This document shows positions 51,428-62,400 of a stretch of 64,000 bases of DNA, piece after piece. This stretch comes from Ancylostoma caninum. Lineage: Eukaryota > Nematoda > Chromadorea > Rhabditida > Ancylostomatidae. A program made the translations under genes and the position numbers. The stretch covers positions 372,001 to 436,000 of the forward strand of contig JBAJFG010000096.1 in the NCBI GenBank assembly GCA_037903475.1, in the 5' to 3' direction. The notes beneath the pieces are model-generated. The model worked only from the letters and a program-made list of their open reading frames with translations, did not search any database and was not told where the DNA came from. Numbering within the stretch: position 1 is the first letter of the stretch; each line of letters opens with the position of its first letter.

Positions 51428-51604
51428 TGAAGTTCCTTCTCATTATAACTGGAGTAGGAGGTGCTGACAGGCCCTGCGGTTGGCCGATTGGGTGAACCGA
51501 CCAGTCATAAAACTCAGCTGCATCCCCTTTCCAGCTATAACGCTCCACACCCCAGATCTTACGAAGATTATCCAGAACCGGTGTCAGTTGTCTTCTCATT
51601 AACT
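51428..51604 (-). CDS. Candidate 58-codon reading frame, unrecognised
   Basis: Minus-strand frame starting at an ATG at 51604 and ending at TGA (51428-51430). The product is protein-like: LRKIWGVERYSWKGDAAEFY, then SVHPIGQPQGLSAPPTP. It lies just downstream of the hydrophobic ORF at 51631-51993 on the same strand and could be its last exon, but no convincing donor-acceptor pair joins them. On the opposite strand an acceptor-like TTTCAG directly precedes an ATG at 51427 followed by MKFLLIITG, so a short plus-strand signal-peptide exon is the alternative. Confidence 0.28.
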
Positions 51605-51630
51605 ATGCTCAGACAAACTAATGTCAGTAA

Positions 51631-51993
51631 TCATTCGCTTTCCACACTTGCCTCTTGAAAACACGTCCATTCGTCATTGAAAGACAAATTTCCCCGGAAA
51701 GAGCTCAGGCCGATCAGAAACCAGTCGAACAAATATCGAGCAGGTGGGAAATAAAGTACAGCAGGAAGAAAAACTGCAGATACAGGACATAGCGAGGAGA
51801 TTTTGAAGTGATTGATCTTGCAATCATCTGTGGAATGCAGAAACACAAGGAGTGGAGGAAACATTACAGCTGTGCCGAACATAACGACGAGGTATATAAA
51901 CAGCCTGACCATGAATGTATTTGTCCATAGAGTGGTTTTCTAAGAAACAAAATTATTCGAAAGCTGAGCCTGTTCGTATTGTCGTCCTACCAT
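51631..51993 (-). CDS. Candidate membrane protein, possibly PGAP2/Frag1-like
   Basis: ATG at 51993-51991 directly followed by a GTAGGA donor; exon 2 from 51939 after a GTTTCTTAG acceptor, open to TGA at 51631. About 103 aa. Residues about 12-34 are a membrane segment (LFIYLVVMFGTAVMFPPLLV). They are followed by SSLCPVSAVFLPAVLYFPPA and RYLFDWFLIGLSSFRG. The layout of a Cys-bearing loop, Pro-x-Ser-Ala, PP-x-RY and I-x-L-x-S resembles the start of Frag1/DRAM/Sfk1 (PGAP2-like) proteins, which take part in GPI-anchor remodelling. That is a weak match by eye. The real gene would need further exons. An acceptor-like ATATTCTCAG at 52059-52068 could serve trans-splicing. Confidence 0.35.
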
Positions 51994-52125
51994 CTGACAT
52001 TATGAAGAACTGGGAGATTCAGGGGTGGATATGAAGGAGCGGTGCCTTTCCGCTTCCCTGAGAATATGTCGCCAAAGTTTGAAACTCTTCCTGGAATAGT
52101 TGGAAACCAGTGTTAGCTCATTTTA

Positions 52126-52461
52126 ATGCCGTCGTTAGAAAATTTTTCTCTCAACTATTTCATATCAGTATTATTAGCTTGGATAATTTTACTTGTGAAA
52201 TCCGGCCGTCCGGGTCCAGAAAATGGCGGAGAACTCGGTTTTTTTTCTTCGAACCCTTCCCATCCACGCCGAAGCACAGAAGCGAAAATTTACTATACTT
52301 CTATGCGACTTGAAAGACAAATGTGTAATTGTGTGAGTTCTTGTTCCTCCTCTCAGGTATTTGTTAAAAAGAAGACCAAAGGCAGAAAGGAGTGTATGTG
52401 CATAGAAGAGGAGTGTCACACTCCAGTAACCAAAGCAGCTCTGCAGACGGTCATAGCCTAA
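52126..52461 (+). CDS. Candidate small secreted or single-pass protein, 111 aa
   Basis: Plus-strand ATG frame with a hydrophobic segment at residues about 10-26 (YFISVLLAWIILLVKSG), a Pro/Ser/Arg-rich middle and a Cys/Lys-rich C terminus (KKKTKGRKECMCIEEECHTP). The sequence CCTCCTCTCAG at 52346-52356 is a good acceptor inside the frame, so the second half may be an exon of something larger. No family recognised and no AATAAA found nearby. Confidence 0.28.
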   Translation: MPSLENFSLNYFISVLLAWIILLVKSGRPGPENGGELGFFSSNPSHPRRSTEAKIYYTSMRLERQMCNCVSSCSSSQVFVKKKTKGRKECMCIEEECHTPVTKAALQTVIA

Positions 52462-53090
52462 ACACGTTGACACCTGATATTCTGTTGCAGTGCTTCTGAA
52501 ATTAAGCTAATTCTTGTGAATCACGGCTCAGTTTGCTTTTTTCAAGCTGTCTCCGCCCAAAACGCATCGCTTCTTGTTTCCTAGCGGTGCATCTTGCGTT
52601 AATTTCCTGCTACTTTTTTTTCTTTAATTTTGTTCTGAAAGCAATCTCTGACACTCAAATCACTTTTTGCTCACTCGATTAACTGAGTGATGCGGAACTT
52701 TTGTCTCCAACTGTGACAGCACCTAATGAACCGCCAGTCATCACCGCCATACTTGTGATCGTCCTTCTAGTCGATCGTATGTATGAAACGAGATGAGAGC
52801 AGTACCAGATAAGCCTAGACAACGGAATTTGTGAAAAAAGCTCCAGATCAATGAATTGTTGCCCTTTCACTCTATATAACTTGTAGGAGCTGTAATTCGC
52901 CTAAATAAACCAAATGAAGGGGAGCAAAATATGCCAATCTCGGAAAAAATTGAAAGCTCAACCGTTGTGTCACTGTCTTTTCTTTCCCCATGCAAAAATT
53001 TCGTGGTTCCGTTTCTTCTTCTTAAATTGTCGCTGACGAGTTGGATTTTTGCTTCCGTACGCGAACACTGTTGTAACAATTGCTTGTCGT

Positions 53091-53098
53091 ATTACAGC
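53091..53098 (+). promoter_or_regulatory. Trans-splice-type acceptor of the MIG-18-like gene
   Basis: ATTACAG (53091-53097) lies one base before the ATG at 53099. In nematodes this fits a splice-leader acceptor and supports the start chosen. Confidence 0.5.
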
Positions 53099-56000
53099 AT
53101 GAGGTTCTGCTATATCTACCTGTGCTTGGGTGGCGTGTTGGCTTGCCAATTTAAAGGAAAAACGTATAAGAACGATGAGGAATGGGTGAGTCGTGAAAGG
53201 TTTAATGTATTTTTGCAAGAAAACGTCTGAAATATCAGCGATGAAAGATTTCATAGGTGCGACCAGCTTTTTTGCGGAGGTTCGAGTTGAGTAGTGTGAA
53301 CCGTCTGCCATTTTTACCGTCTGGCACGCAAAAGTGGGCGGGATTTGTCTGAGCAATTAGAATTTCAGCACTTCCAAGCAGTTTAGTTGGGATGCCACTG
53401 ATATAGATACAAATATTACCATTATGTTAATATTCTCATATAGGGTAAAAAGGCTAACACATAATATTATGAAAAAGACATGATATACAATGAACTCCGA
53501 ATGACGTGTACAAGTGGCGAGGCTGTGGCGCGGCTCTCTTGGGCAGAGACGCAGGGGCTCCGCATGCTGGCTCTGGTTGTCTGGTTCTGCCAGCAGCAGG
53601 AAACTCGGGTGCCACCCCGCTCCGCGGTCCCGCCCCTTTAACACGGACGTTTGGAGTTTCCTGTACTTCGACATTGACCCAAAAATTTAATATTTATATA
53701 TTCTTGATATAAAAACAAATCTACTGTTAATGTGAGATCCTAATGTAATATTGCTTTGATTTATATTTTTGAGAGTTTCTATGTCAACAAAATGTCTTCG
53801 AAAAATGCAAAATGTAAATGAAGTGTCACCTCACATTCTCTGTTATTCATTTTCATTTCAAAATTAATACGCATTGGATCAAAATCGTAGGTATTTGGGG
53901 GATAGGGATGCTAAGATCCATTAGAAGAAACATCACTACCAGCCGAGTTGCACAAAAATATGAACGATTTTTCCAGACCGAAAATGAGGCGTTCAAGATG
54001 AAGTGCAAAATTGAGCCGAATGGATCGTGGCGAACAGAAGTTTCTGGATGTGTCACTCCCGATAAGACAGTGGTAAGCACTGCGGCCCTTTTTTACATAA
54101 ATAGATAGAGTATAGGAATAACTTACTAGAGTCATATTTGCGAAAATTGACGACTATTTTCCGAGACTGAGTGCGGCATCGTCATGAATTCTAGCACAGA
54201 AATTTGGATGTGGACATCAAAATGTCACCTTTAGGTGCCAGTCAACGGCGAAGTGGACATTGGCGACCACGTTTGGGAATGCAAAATGAGCCCTGCAGGC
54301 CAGATCACCCTACAGCAGAAGATGAACAAGCACGCCTCCTGCAGCGGTCATCCATTCGGTAAAACACTCTTGAGCCTTTAGAAGAATTTCTCTGCTCAGA
54401 ATCCTTGAAAAGTTTTCTCCTATTTGTGAATTGGAAGGTTCCACTCTGCTTGTCGCTTTTTTTGTTGGAAAGTTGAGAAATCTGCCCTTTAAATCGGACT
54501 TTTTTATGGCCTTGGTTCACAGTTCTTGACCTTTGAAGGAAAAGGGAGTGGCGGCTGGTAGGGATCAGAGATCGCACATGAAGTAGGCGACACGCACACA
54601 CAGAGCGAGCAAAAATGTTGCTACTTTTGGTTTTTCCCACCATAGGTTACTCTATTTAAGTAGAGTACAGCTTCGAAATTCAATTCTTACGAGAGTCATA
54701 GTTGCTCAAGCATATTAGAAGCAAGTTAAAGGCCCCAAACCAGGATTCAAGGCGTCAAATTCTGATATTTTCAAGTAAAAAGAATCTCCACGGGCAGCGA
54801 TCATAATGGTATATGTGATTCCGTGCAAAACTGCTGAAATCCCTTGTCGGCCCAAAACCCCTGTAGAGCCTGAGGGCGGAGCCGGGAGGCGGTGCCGAGG
54901 TGCTGTCTGTATAATTTACTACCTTGAGAACTCCTTTTAGCGGAATTCGTACTCCTCGAGAGAGTTTCTCATCCACTCCTCAACTGAATAGAAATTGCGC
55001 TCCAGGCTTGACGAACAAGGAAGAATACGGCGCGAAAATCCTGCAATCCCGCCTTGGCTGCGCGCACAATATCCCCAAATGTTGGTGCTCGGAAAGGGGC
55101 TTTTTGGCAGTTCTGCGGGGATTCATGTATACCATTCTGATCATCAGCTACCGAAGATTTTTTCCTACGAAAATTTTAAAAACGATTCTGAGGTGGTACA
55201 ATCCGGTCCGGCAGCCACTGCAAATGGGCGCCGGCGGGCGCGCCGCCACCCTCCGGCGCCCCGGTATTAATGAGCTATAAATCACTCGAGCTTGGGAGAA
55301 AGCGAAGAAAAATACAATTTTAGTCCATAGTAGACAGGGTAGATAAGCCTAACCCTATGCTTAAGAATGGGTTTAAGGCTTAGGCTTAGGCTTCACAGGA
55401 CTGGCCCCACCCAACTCCCTTTTCACCTAAATTTCTAAGATAAACTAAATACGATAAGTGTAAGTGTAAGTAATAGCGGACACCATCTGTGCGTTGCATC
55501 GCGTGCGCGCATAGCTCAGTGGGTTGAGCGAATGATCGACGTTGTGGTGGTCAGGGGATCGAATCCTGCCCTGTGACCCCGTTTTGCAAATACATATAGT
55601 ATGCTGCCTACGACTGCTGCAGTTATCTAACAAACTCCAACATAAAAAGTAGCCCGGATGGCTCAGTGGTTTGAGCGGCAGATTGCAATCTGTCCCTATC
55701 GCTGGTTCCACTCCGTGGAGATCCAGAGTTAAGTATCGCAGTGTTTGGGGTTCACTGCTTGGAACGTCCCCCGTGATCTCCTTCGGGTAGTCCAGGAAGG
55801 CATCCGGCAACGTTTTGCATAAATTTCGAAGATAAACTACGATAAGTGTAAGTGTAAGTTATAGTAATAGTGTAAGTAATAGTGAAAAACCACTTTTTCA
55901 AAGTTGAGGGAAACCGGGAGAGAGTAGCTCCGCCGTAAAGGACTGCTCCACGAAAGATAAATGACAGCGGTAGAACTACTTTGCAATGGATATGGAACAA

Positions 56001-57890
56001 TTTTTCAATTATTTCTGAGGATCCCGAATTGGATGAGCTTTATTATTCAGATGGGATAATTGAAGTACTGTGTCCATCCATAGAAGAATAACGGCCATTT
56101 TTGTATTCGCGAAACAGTGTACTATAGCAGAAAATGGAAGAGTTGGCTTCGCTTATTGTGTATTCAGAAATCTTTCCCCATGAAAATCACAAAAATAAAA
56201 AAACATGAAAGTTGTGAAAATGGTCCCCTGCTTTATAGCCTTAACATATCCACTGCACTCTGTCTAGTATGGACTAAAATTGTATCGTTCTTCGCTTTCT
56301 CCCGAGCTCGAGTGATTTATAGCTCATTAATACTGGGGCGTGGCGGCGGCCGGCGCCCGCCGGCGCCCATTTGCAGTGGCTGCCGGACCCGACTGTACTC
56401 TGCCTTTAAAACTCCTTGATTTCATGGAAAGCCTTGCTGGAAAAGGTTTCCTTCAAAAAGGTCGCAATTCTCGGATTGTTACTGCTCACAATGGTTCATT
56501 GATTTGGTTTTATGAGCACCATAAATCTCACCGCAAGTTAAATTCACTGAGCTGATGCTCATCGCCGTTGTATGGTTATCCATCCAGTCACGGTAAATAA
56601 TTTAAAATCGTGGCGGGATCAATAAAATCACTGTGTCCAATTCGTACATCAATTTGCTTTGTTGTAATCCTAGTTGCACTTTATGGTCTCTCTTTTTTCC
56701 TTTGTTGTTAGCACGTTTTAGACGTATGGAAATGAAAATGAAAATGAAATAACATCAGCGTCATACGATCCGTACTCGAATAGCCCTTTAGCTAAAATAC
56801 CTGATCACGTTAATTAAGTAAATTATTCAGAAACTCTGATCCTCTTTGGATCGATTTTCAGAAACTCTGATCCTCTTTGGATCGATTTGTTTGGGAATTC
56901 CATTATCTATGTTCGAGACTCTATTCAGAAACACGTACTGACCTCTACCGGTTTGGTTTGTACAAGTAAAAATTAAATTTCTCTTCGCCCAGACTCGTTT
57001 CCCATCCTACAGCAATGACTAGACAAGAATACACAGTTCAGGATCCGAATGGCAAGATAAGTCCTTCCAATTCAAATGTGAGGAGAACGGAGTTACTAAG
57101 TTCGTCGGGTGCATCACCAAATCAGGTACCCTCATTAAGGATGGAGAGAAAAAATCGGTAGGTGGAGACATTTTACTGCTCTCAAGTTTCTTCTTCCATA
57201 ATTTTCCTGAAACCATCCCATAAAAATGCGCACATCCGGGGTCAACGATTTCGAGAGTGAGGGAACAGATGAATTGCTGACTTGATTTTTCGTCCTTGTA
57301 AGGTGGATGGTTTCGAAATGGAGTGCAAGAAACATGCCAATGGAACGGTGACGCTGGGAGTGCTCGACCGAGCTATTGACGCCAACTGCAAAGATGCTGA
57401 AGGCAAAGAGCGGAAACAAGGTTGGACTTTAGAATGCTTCCTCACAAACAACAGGTGTCTACCACTGAAACTGCGCCTATGTCCATCAATTACAGGTGAA
57501 AAATGGGTTGAGAACCAATACTTCGAGAAGACATGCAAAGAACGCGGAAGAGTGGAAATTGCTGGATGCCGTGTATGTGAATTTATAATATACAATATAA
57601 TTCATAATAGATATCAGGGAGAAATCGTCTTTGATTCACCATCTTTTTATGTGCATTTTTGTGCAAAATTTCTAAATTTGTTATTAAATTTGTGCATCTT
57701 TTCAGGTAGAGGCCGTGGACGATCTGATTCCTATTAATGGAAAAGTCTCAGCCGGAAATTTGGACTACCAGTACGTTATTTGGTAACATTTCTCCATCAT
57801 AGATATGTTTTCAGATGAATTTCCTCATGTTTCAGCTGCGAAGCCAAGGACGGATCATACAAGTTCTACAGTAAAGTGAAAGGACAGTAA
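53099..57890 (+). CDS. Secreted protein with three MIG-18-like fibronectin-I units
   Basis: Exons 53099-53185, 53977-54072, 54235-54358, 57042-57157, 57303-57420, 57496-57572, 57706-57770 and 57836-57890 join in phase to 245 aa. Residues 1-15 are a signal peptide (MRFCYIYLCLGGVLA). Three units of about 75 residues follow, each with G/E-x-W, F-x-MKC or FKC, a GC-(V/I/R) turn and a second ECK/HCE segment: EAFKMKC…SGCVT with HVWECK; KSFQFKC…VGCIT with FEMECK; QYFEKTC…AGCR with DYHCEAK. This is the Cys pattern of the nematode 'abnormal cell migration protein 18-like, fibronectin type I' domain. C. elegans MIG-18 acts in the basement membrane with MIG-17 in gonad migration. The fourth exon's acceptor (ACAGTTCAG) is not pyrimidine-rich, so that boundary is the least certain. 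The third intron (54359-57041) hosts a 1.2-kb inverted-repeat element. Confidence 0.88.
53487..53666. repeat. Palindromic element family P1, copy 3
   Basis: Ends ATACAATGAACTCCGAATG and CGTTTGGAGTTTCCTGTAC, with GGCGCGGCTCTCTTGGGCAG shared with copy 1 and an unpaired CTCTGGTTGTCTGG middle. More diverged than the other copies. It lies in the first intron of the MIG-18-like gene. Confidence 0.8.
55341..55427. repeat. TTAGGC-bearing module, shorter copy
   Basis: Contains two tandem TTAGGC units and shares CCTATGCTTAAG, GGCTTAGGCTTAGGCTTC and CCCAACTCCCTTTTCACC with the repeat at 40244-40419. Only one half of that palindrome is present. Confidence 0.8.
55429..55474 (+). repeat. Direct repeat flanking tRNA-like block, left
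   Basis: About 45 bases (AAATTTCTAAGATAAACT… GATAAGTGTAAGTGTAAG) that recur at 55821-55866 with minor changes. The pair brackets the 350-base block that holds the two tRNA-like sequences. Confidence 0.85.
55505..55575 (+). other. tRNA-like sequence 1 (SINE-type pol III boxes)
   Basis: Box A TAGCTCAGTGGGTTGAGC at 55512-55529 and box B GGATCGAATCC at 55556-55566, each one change or so from the tRNA consensus and correctly spaced. The D-arm pairs (GCTC/GAGC) but the anticodon and acceptor stems do not close, so it is tRNA-derived rather than a tRNA gene. Confidence 0.6.
55651..55722 (+). other. tRNA-like sequence 2 (SINE-type pol III boxes)
   Basis: Box A TGGCTCAGTGGTTTGAGC at 55659-55676, an anticodon-like stem-loop GCAGATTGCAATCTGT with a six-base loop, and box B GGTTCCACTCC at 55704-55714. 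The loop is one base short and box B is degenerate, so a working tRNA is unlikely. Confidence 0.55.
55821..55866 (+). repeat. Direct repeat flanking tRNA-like block, right
   Basis: Second copy of the repeat at 55429-55474, followed by extra GTAAGT/AATAGT variation. Confidence 0.85.
56633..56750 (-). repeat. Dispersed repeat, copy 2 (inverted)
   Basis: Reverse complement matches 18347-18473 over about 118 bases with a handful of changes (ACGTCTAAAACGTGCTAACA and GAATTGGACAC shared). Confidence 0.8.
56827..56888 (+). repeat. Tandem duplication of a 31-base unit
   Basis: Two perfect copies of TTCAGAAACTCTGATCCTCT plus GATCGATT-ending remainder, at 56827 and 56858. It lies in the large intron of the MIG-18-like gene and is probably a recent slippage or repair duplication. 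Confidence 0.95.
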
Positions 57891-57931
57891 TCCACAGATT
57901 TGAAAAATATTCTCACGAACTATACTAGAAA

Positions 57932-57937
57932 AATAAA
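57932..57937 (+). terminator. Polyadenylation signal of the MIG-18-like gene
   Basis: AATAAA 41 bases after the TAA stop at 57888-57890, a typical nematode distance. Confidence 0.75.
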
Positions 57938-59438
57938 ATATTAAAAATTTACCACAATATTGTTTCCATACAAATTGTAAAAATACAGTCTGGTGGAGAA
58001 ACTGCTCACTGTTTCCGTTCAACTTCTTCTACAGAATAGTATGAGCAGACCAAAGACTGTCCAACTGCGCAACTTCTTCTACAGAATATATTTAGCCTGA
58101 ATGACAAGGCGAAGCAAAAAAAAAGAAAACTGGTAACACAAAAAAAGATCCTTCTTATGGATTACGAGTAGCACACTGAAACAATGGTAATATGACAGAA
58201 ATGGCCGAATTCCTACCACTACACGTGATGTGACATCCGAAATCAAATACGTATGAGCTGGAACACTGATCCTACTTCAGAATTTCCTACTTGTCTTTCT
58301 GGTAAAGTTGAAGCTATATAACATGCCATAGGTCAAAAACGAGCAGCAGATTTTATTAATTTTCTATTCTTACGTTACTTTTGGATTCCAAGGTAACAAG
58401 TTTTGCCTGTAGTCCTATGTGAAGAAGTGACCTTGATGTCGTGATTAAACAAATTTCCAACGTCACATTCAATCGCCAAAGTACGAGACGAACACCACTT
58501 TAGGTCGTTGCAAGAAACGAAACGAAAGATATCACGTGTATCTTACGCAGACCTAAATCTGTTGAAAGTACACTGCTGGTAAAGTTCACCATGGCTGTTC
58601 TGAAGACTTGCTTGCACAGCTGAGAACATGAATTTTATAGTGCGTATCGGTAGAGAAATGGACCGGATATCAAAGTTTATCGTTTAGAAAGGCCTTCACT
58701 AAGTGCAGCTGCACGAGCGGTTGATACAGGCGGTACTAGAGGCAATGCTGGAACAACTATGGAAACAGCGAGAACCAAAACTGACCAAAATGGATTTTGG
58801 TCGAACGTCATTGGTTGGCCCGACACCGGAAGGCTCTTGAATTTTTTCTTTCATACAAGGCATGGGTGGTATAGAGCAAAACCCGCCATCTAAATGGTCA
58901 AGAATTCATCTGCAAGGTAAACAAAGCCTCCGAGAACGCATCTTGAAATTTTCAGCAGATCATTTGCGAAAACGGAATTGGGCGAAATTGGAATATACAC
59001 TAATTGTATAAGCTAGTCAGGGATGGGATTCATTTGGTCCTAACTAGTGTAAGCAGACCAACGACGGTCACCTTCATTGGCTACCTTATAAACTACAAAG
59101 CAATGGTAAGCGCTGAGCTGCAATTTTGATTTGCTAACATGTGTTCGTCCGGATCTTTTTCATAAATACCAAGCCAGTGTGGGCTAAGGCAATGGGCCCA
59201 AGGGCTCTCCATACTACTTAATGATCTTGATTGATACTAAGCGTTAAATAACTACCAACCCTGTGAATCCTCGAAAACTATATGAATATAACATTTGTCT
59301 CTGAAAAGGTGATTAGTCCTTAAAATGGACTTTCACTATATTTTGCTACAAACATTTCTAATCCGAAGTGCGGTCAAATATTTCTGTGTACTCAGCTTCA
59401 CACGCAACGTTCGCACACGTGTACAATTTAGTTGTGAC
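57938..59438. other. Intergenic stretch before the AS-P gene
   Basis: No gene or RNA recognised. A short phrase (CAACTTCTTCTACAGAATA) occurs twice at 58020 and 58069. It presumably includes the upstream control region of the following ASP gene. Confidence 0.5.
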
Positions 59439-59448
59439 TATATATAAA
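59439..59448 (+). promoter_or_regulatory. TATA box of the ASP gene
   Basis: TATATATAAA 43 bases before the ATG at 59491. If it directs initiation about 30 bases downstream, the 5' UTR is only 10-20 bases. Confidence 0.5.
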
Positions 59449-59490
59449 ATGGCGTGAGCTCTTTTTGTCCCATATTATCAACGGAGTAAG

Positions 59491-62400
59491 ATGTTCCTAT
59501 CTATAGTTGGCGTCGTGGTAAGTCCTTTACGCCTTTGTAAGGGAAGCCTACAATGTAAAACCAATACGTGAGGCAATTTAGGTCATTCTGGGACAAAAAG
59601 TGGAAGCGGGTAAGTTACTAATGAAAATCTGTTTTTGATACGACTATAGCATGGCTCCGGAAACAAGACCCAAAGAATCGCCACTTCAGGTTACAACTGC
59701 TCCAAAGATCTTGCCTCGACAGACGCAATGAGAGCAGTTTTCCTTGACACCCACAACGATCTTCGCAGAAATATAGCGTTTGGCAAACAGGAGAACAAAA
59801 TCGGATTCCTGGGACCTGCGAGGAATATGTACGAACTGGTGAGACGTGCTCTAACTTGAAGATACTGCTAGATTTTCAAAATTTTTGGGAAATCTTTTCT
59901 TTTAATAACAATGTCTGACTGACCATGACATGGTATCTGTGCATTTGTTTTCCTACATACGAATCGGCTTTCTTCTGGTTCAGTTCACCCTTGGCTTATT
60001 TGTTTTACCACAGGAACGCATCAAATTTGATTTTTTTCATTAGACCTCCCAGAGCTTTGAATGCACCAAAATATTCAGGAGCGAAAAAAGATGACCTCTA
60101 TTTTTCAAGCTTCTCGAAAGTGCTCTATAAATATTCGGTTCATAGGTAAAAGGTAGAAGGAAAAGTTCATTCTTAAGCATACCCGAAAGAGAAATTGTTT
60201 GGAAACAATTAATCCATGGAAAACCCTCGTTTCTAGCCGATATTTCAGGGCTGAACTGAACCAATAGACACTTTCAACAACATTACTCTCAAGAACAGAA
60301 CTGAAACTCAAATGACGCCGTGAGTTCAAGCGAGATTTCTCATGGTATTTTATTCCTTTTTCAGACATGGGACTGCGAGATGGAACGTAAAGCTCAGCAA
60401 GCCATCTCCAACTGTGTTTCAGAAGCAGTGCCTGGTAGTTTTGGTCAGAATAACATCGCGTAAGTTTGAAAAGCAGTCAGCCATGTGCACGTCTGCAGTG
60501 AGTGTTTGAATTTTCGTTTTAGGATGTCTGGTGGAAGCCTTCCAGATGAGATCTTTGCATCCATTGCTATGAGTAACTGGGTGAATACAGTGAAGTTCTT
60601 CGGCATGAATAGTCCCTCTAACAAATATGATGGAATGTTGTGTCAATTCGCAAACGTGAGTTGAGCAAGCCGTTGCTCTAGGTGCAGGTACTCAACTGCA
60701 AAAATTGCTATACAGATGGCACACTCGAAGGCCACAAAGTTAGGATGTGCTTACAAAAAATGCGGAGAAAGCTTCCTCGTCACCTGCCTTTATGATAAAG
60801 TGTGAGTTTCTAGTTTCTCAGTCAGGATGGGAATTTTTTCGGCAGCAATTTTGGAGTTTCTAATTTTGAGAACAATCCTATGTAGAGTAAGATCTGCTAA
60901 GTAGTCTGGAACAAATGGAAATTTCCCAAAGTTCCTCCTGAATGTCGCACACAGATCACCAGAAGAACATTTTAGTGGCACCTTACCGGATACCATCATG
61001 TGGGAGCGAGGAGAAGCCTGCAAGAAAGATGATGATTGTAATACCTACTTTGGCTCGACGTGCTCTAATGGTCTTTGCAAAATCGGCGGTTTCTCCACCA
61101 ATAGCACTGGCAGTGACAAAGACAACGGCAGCGATAGCGACAGTGACAAAGGCAATAACAGCAGCAAGCCACTTGTCTCTCCAAGCAAAGGTTCGTGCTT
61201 GTCTCTTTACATTCTGTGTTAACAATTTCCTTGGACTGAACATCCGTGTGAATCATCAATTCAGCATCTTGTAAAAACGATAATGGAATGAGTGACGCCG
61301 CAAGACAGAAATTCCTCGACATGCACAACCAGTTCAGGTGCGTTCAGGATGATGCATTGCCATATGCTTCCTTGACGAGGTATGTTTTTTAGGTCTCTTG
61401 TCGCTAAGGGTCAAGCTAAGGACAAGCTAGGTGGCAATGCACCAAAGGCAGCAAGGATGAAGAAGATGGTAAGTTCACTGCATTAAGCTGGTACCATACT
61501 GTAAGGATTATAGCCCTAGCGTCGCCGCCAGTCAGGCGATATCGATTTTTTTGCGTATCGATTATCGGGTAGCTCGTGCACCAGTGACCACAGCGATGCT
61601 CCGCCCAAAACTTGTTTTGCACAAGTAGCGATGTCCGCAGCGGTGATGACTCATGGTGCACAAGAATACTGAAGTTTCATACGTAAACTAAGACGTTCCA
61701 TGAAAATAGCCGCTAGAGTATGACTTTTCCGAGCAATGACATGTGTTTGCTGCCTCGGAACCGGGTACTTCTAGCTTGTAGGCGAAGATGCTGCAGCGAT
61801 GCTCCAACACAGCGACAACAAGATTTGGGTAATGCCCATGATTTGCGGGACAAAACAGTACCAGTTATAGCCAAGTAGTCGATCCTCAGCTTTGCAGTGG
61901 GTATCCGAATAGTGCAAGTTGGCGAAGTTACATACATAGTTGCATAGGAAGTGCAAACTGCTTGTGGTTTTCTGACCCATCGCCCCCTCCCCCCTTCTTA
62001 ATTCCCTCACGGAGTCTAGGAGTAGTGTCTTGCATGCGACGCTAGGCTTCGACGCGTAGCCCGTTCTAGATAAGTCACATAGATCTATGGGGTTACGACA
62101 TTTCAGAAATACAGAGAGTCTTGTCCCTGGCGCCCATCGGTACAGTACATGGTATCGAAACCGAGAATAGATGCTCGGGTAACGTTCTGATCCTTGTTTT
62201 GACAGATATCCATCCTTGCATTCAGCTCTTGAAATTCTTATTTTTGACAAGGTTTCTACATGGCATCCACACTGTTCCTTAATTATAACAGCTAAAAAAA
62301 GCTTTGATGCCTCAAATTATGGACTTTATGGAAAAAAGGGGGAGCCGAAAAGAGAAACGCGATAACAAGAAGAAAGCCACAAAAAAGGGGTAGGATCTGG

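Larger units (their letters stand above)
55196..56397. mobile_element. Long-TIR element carrying two tRNA-like sequences
   Basis: Inverted arms of about 140 bases, 55196-55340 and 56259-56397. They are nearly identical apart from small gaps: GGTCCGGCAGCCACTGCAAA, GGGCGCCGGCGGGCG, ATTAATGAGCTATAAATCAC and ATACAATTTTAGTCCATA all recur inverted. The interior holds a TTAGGC module (55341-55427), a direct repeat of about 45 bases (55429 and 55821) and two pol III box pairs. No protein-coding frame was recognised. It sits in an intron of the MIG-18-like gene in neither coding strand, so it should be removed by splicing. Confidence 0.85.

Noticed and set aside
55505..55722. Two tRNA genes
   Set aside because: Box A and B fit, but acceptor and anticodon stems do not close and one anticodon loop has six bases. 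They are better read as tRNA-derived repeat.
61771..62250. Long (159-codon) minus-strand frame inside the large ASP intron
   Set aside because: It has no ATG start, no recognisable motif and no splice context; the frame begins at a TTG. Probably chance or part of an unrecognised repeat.
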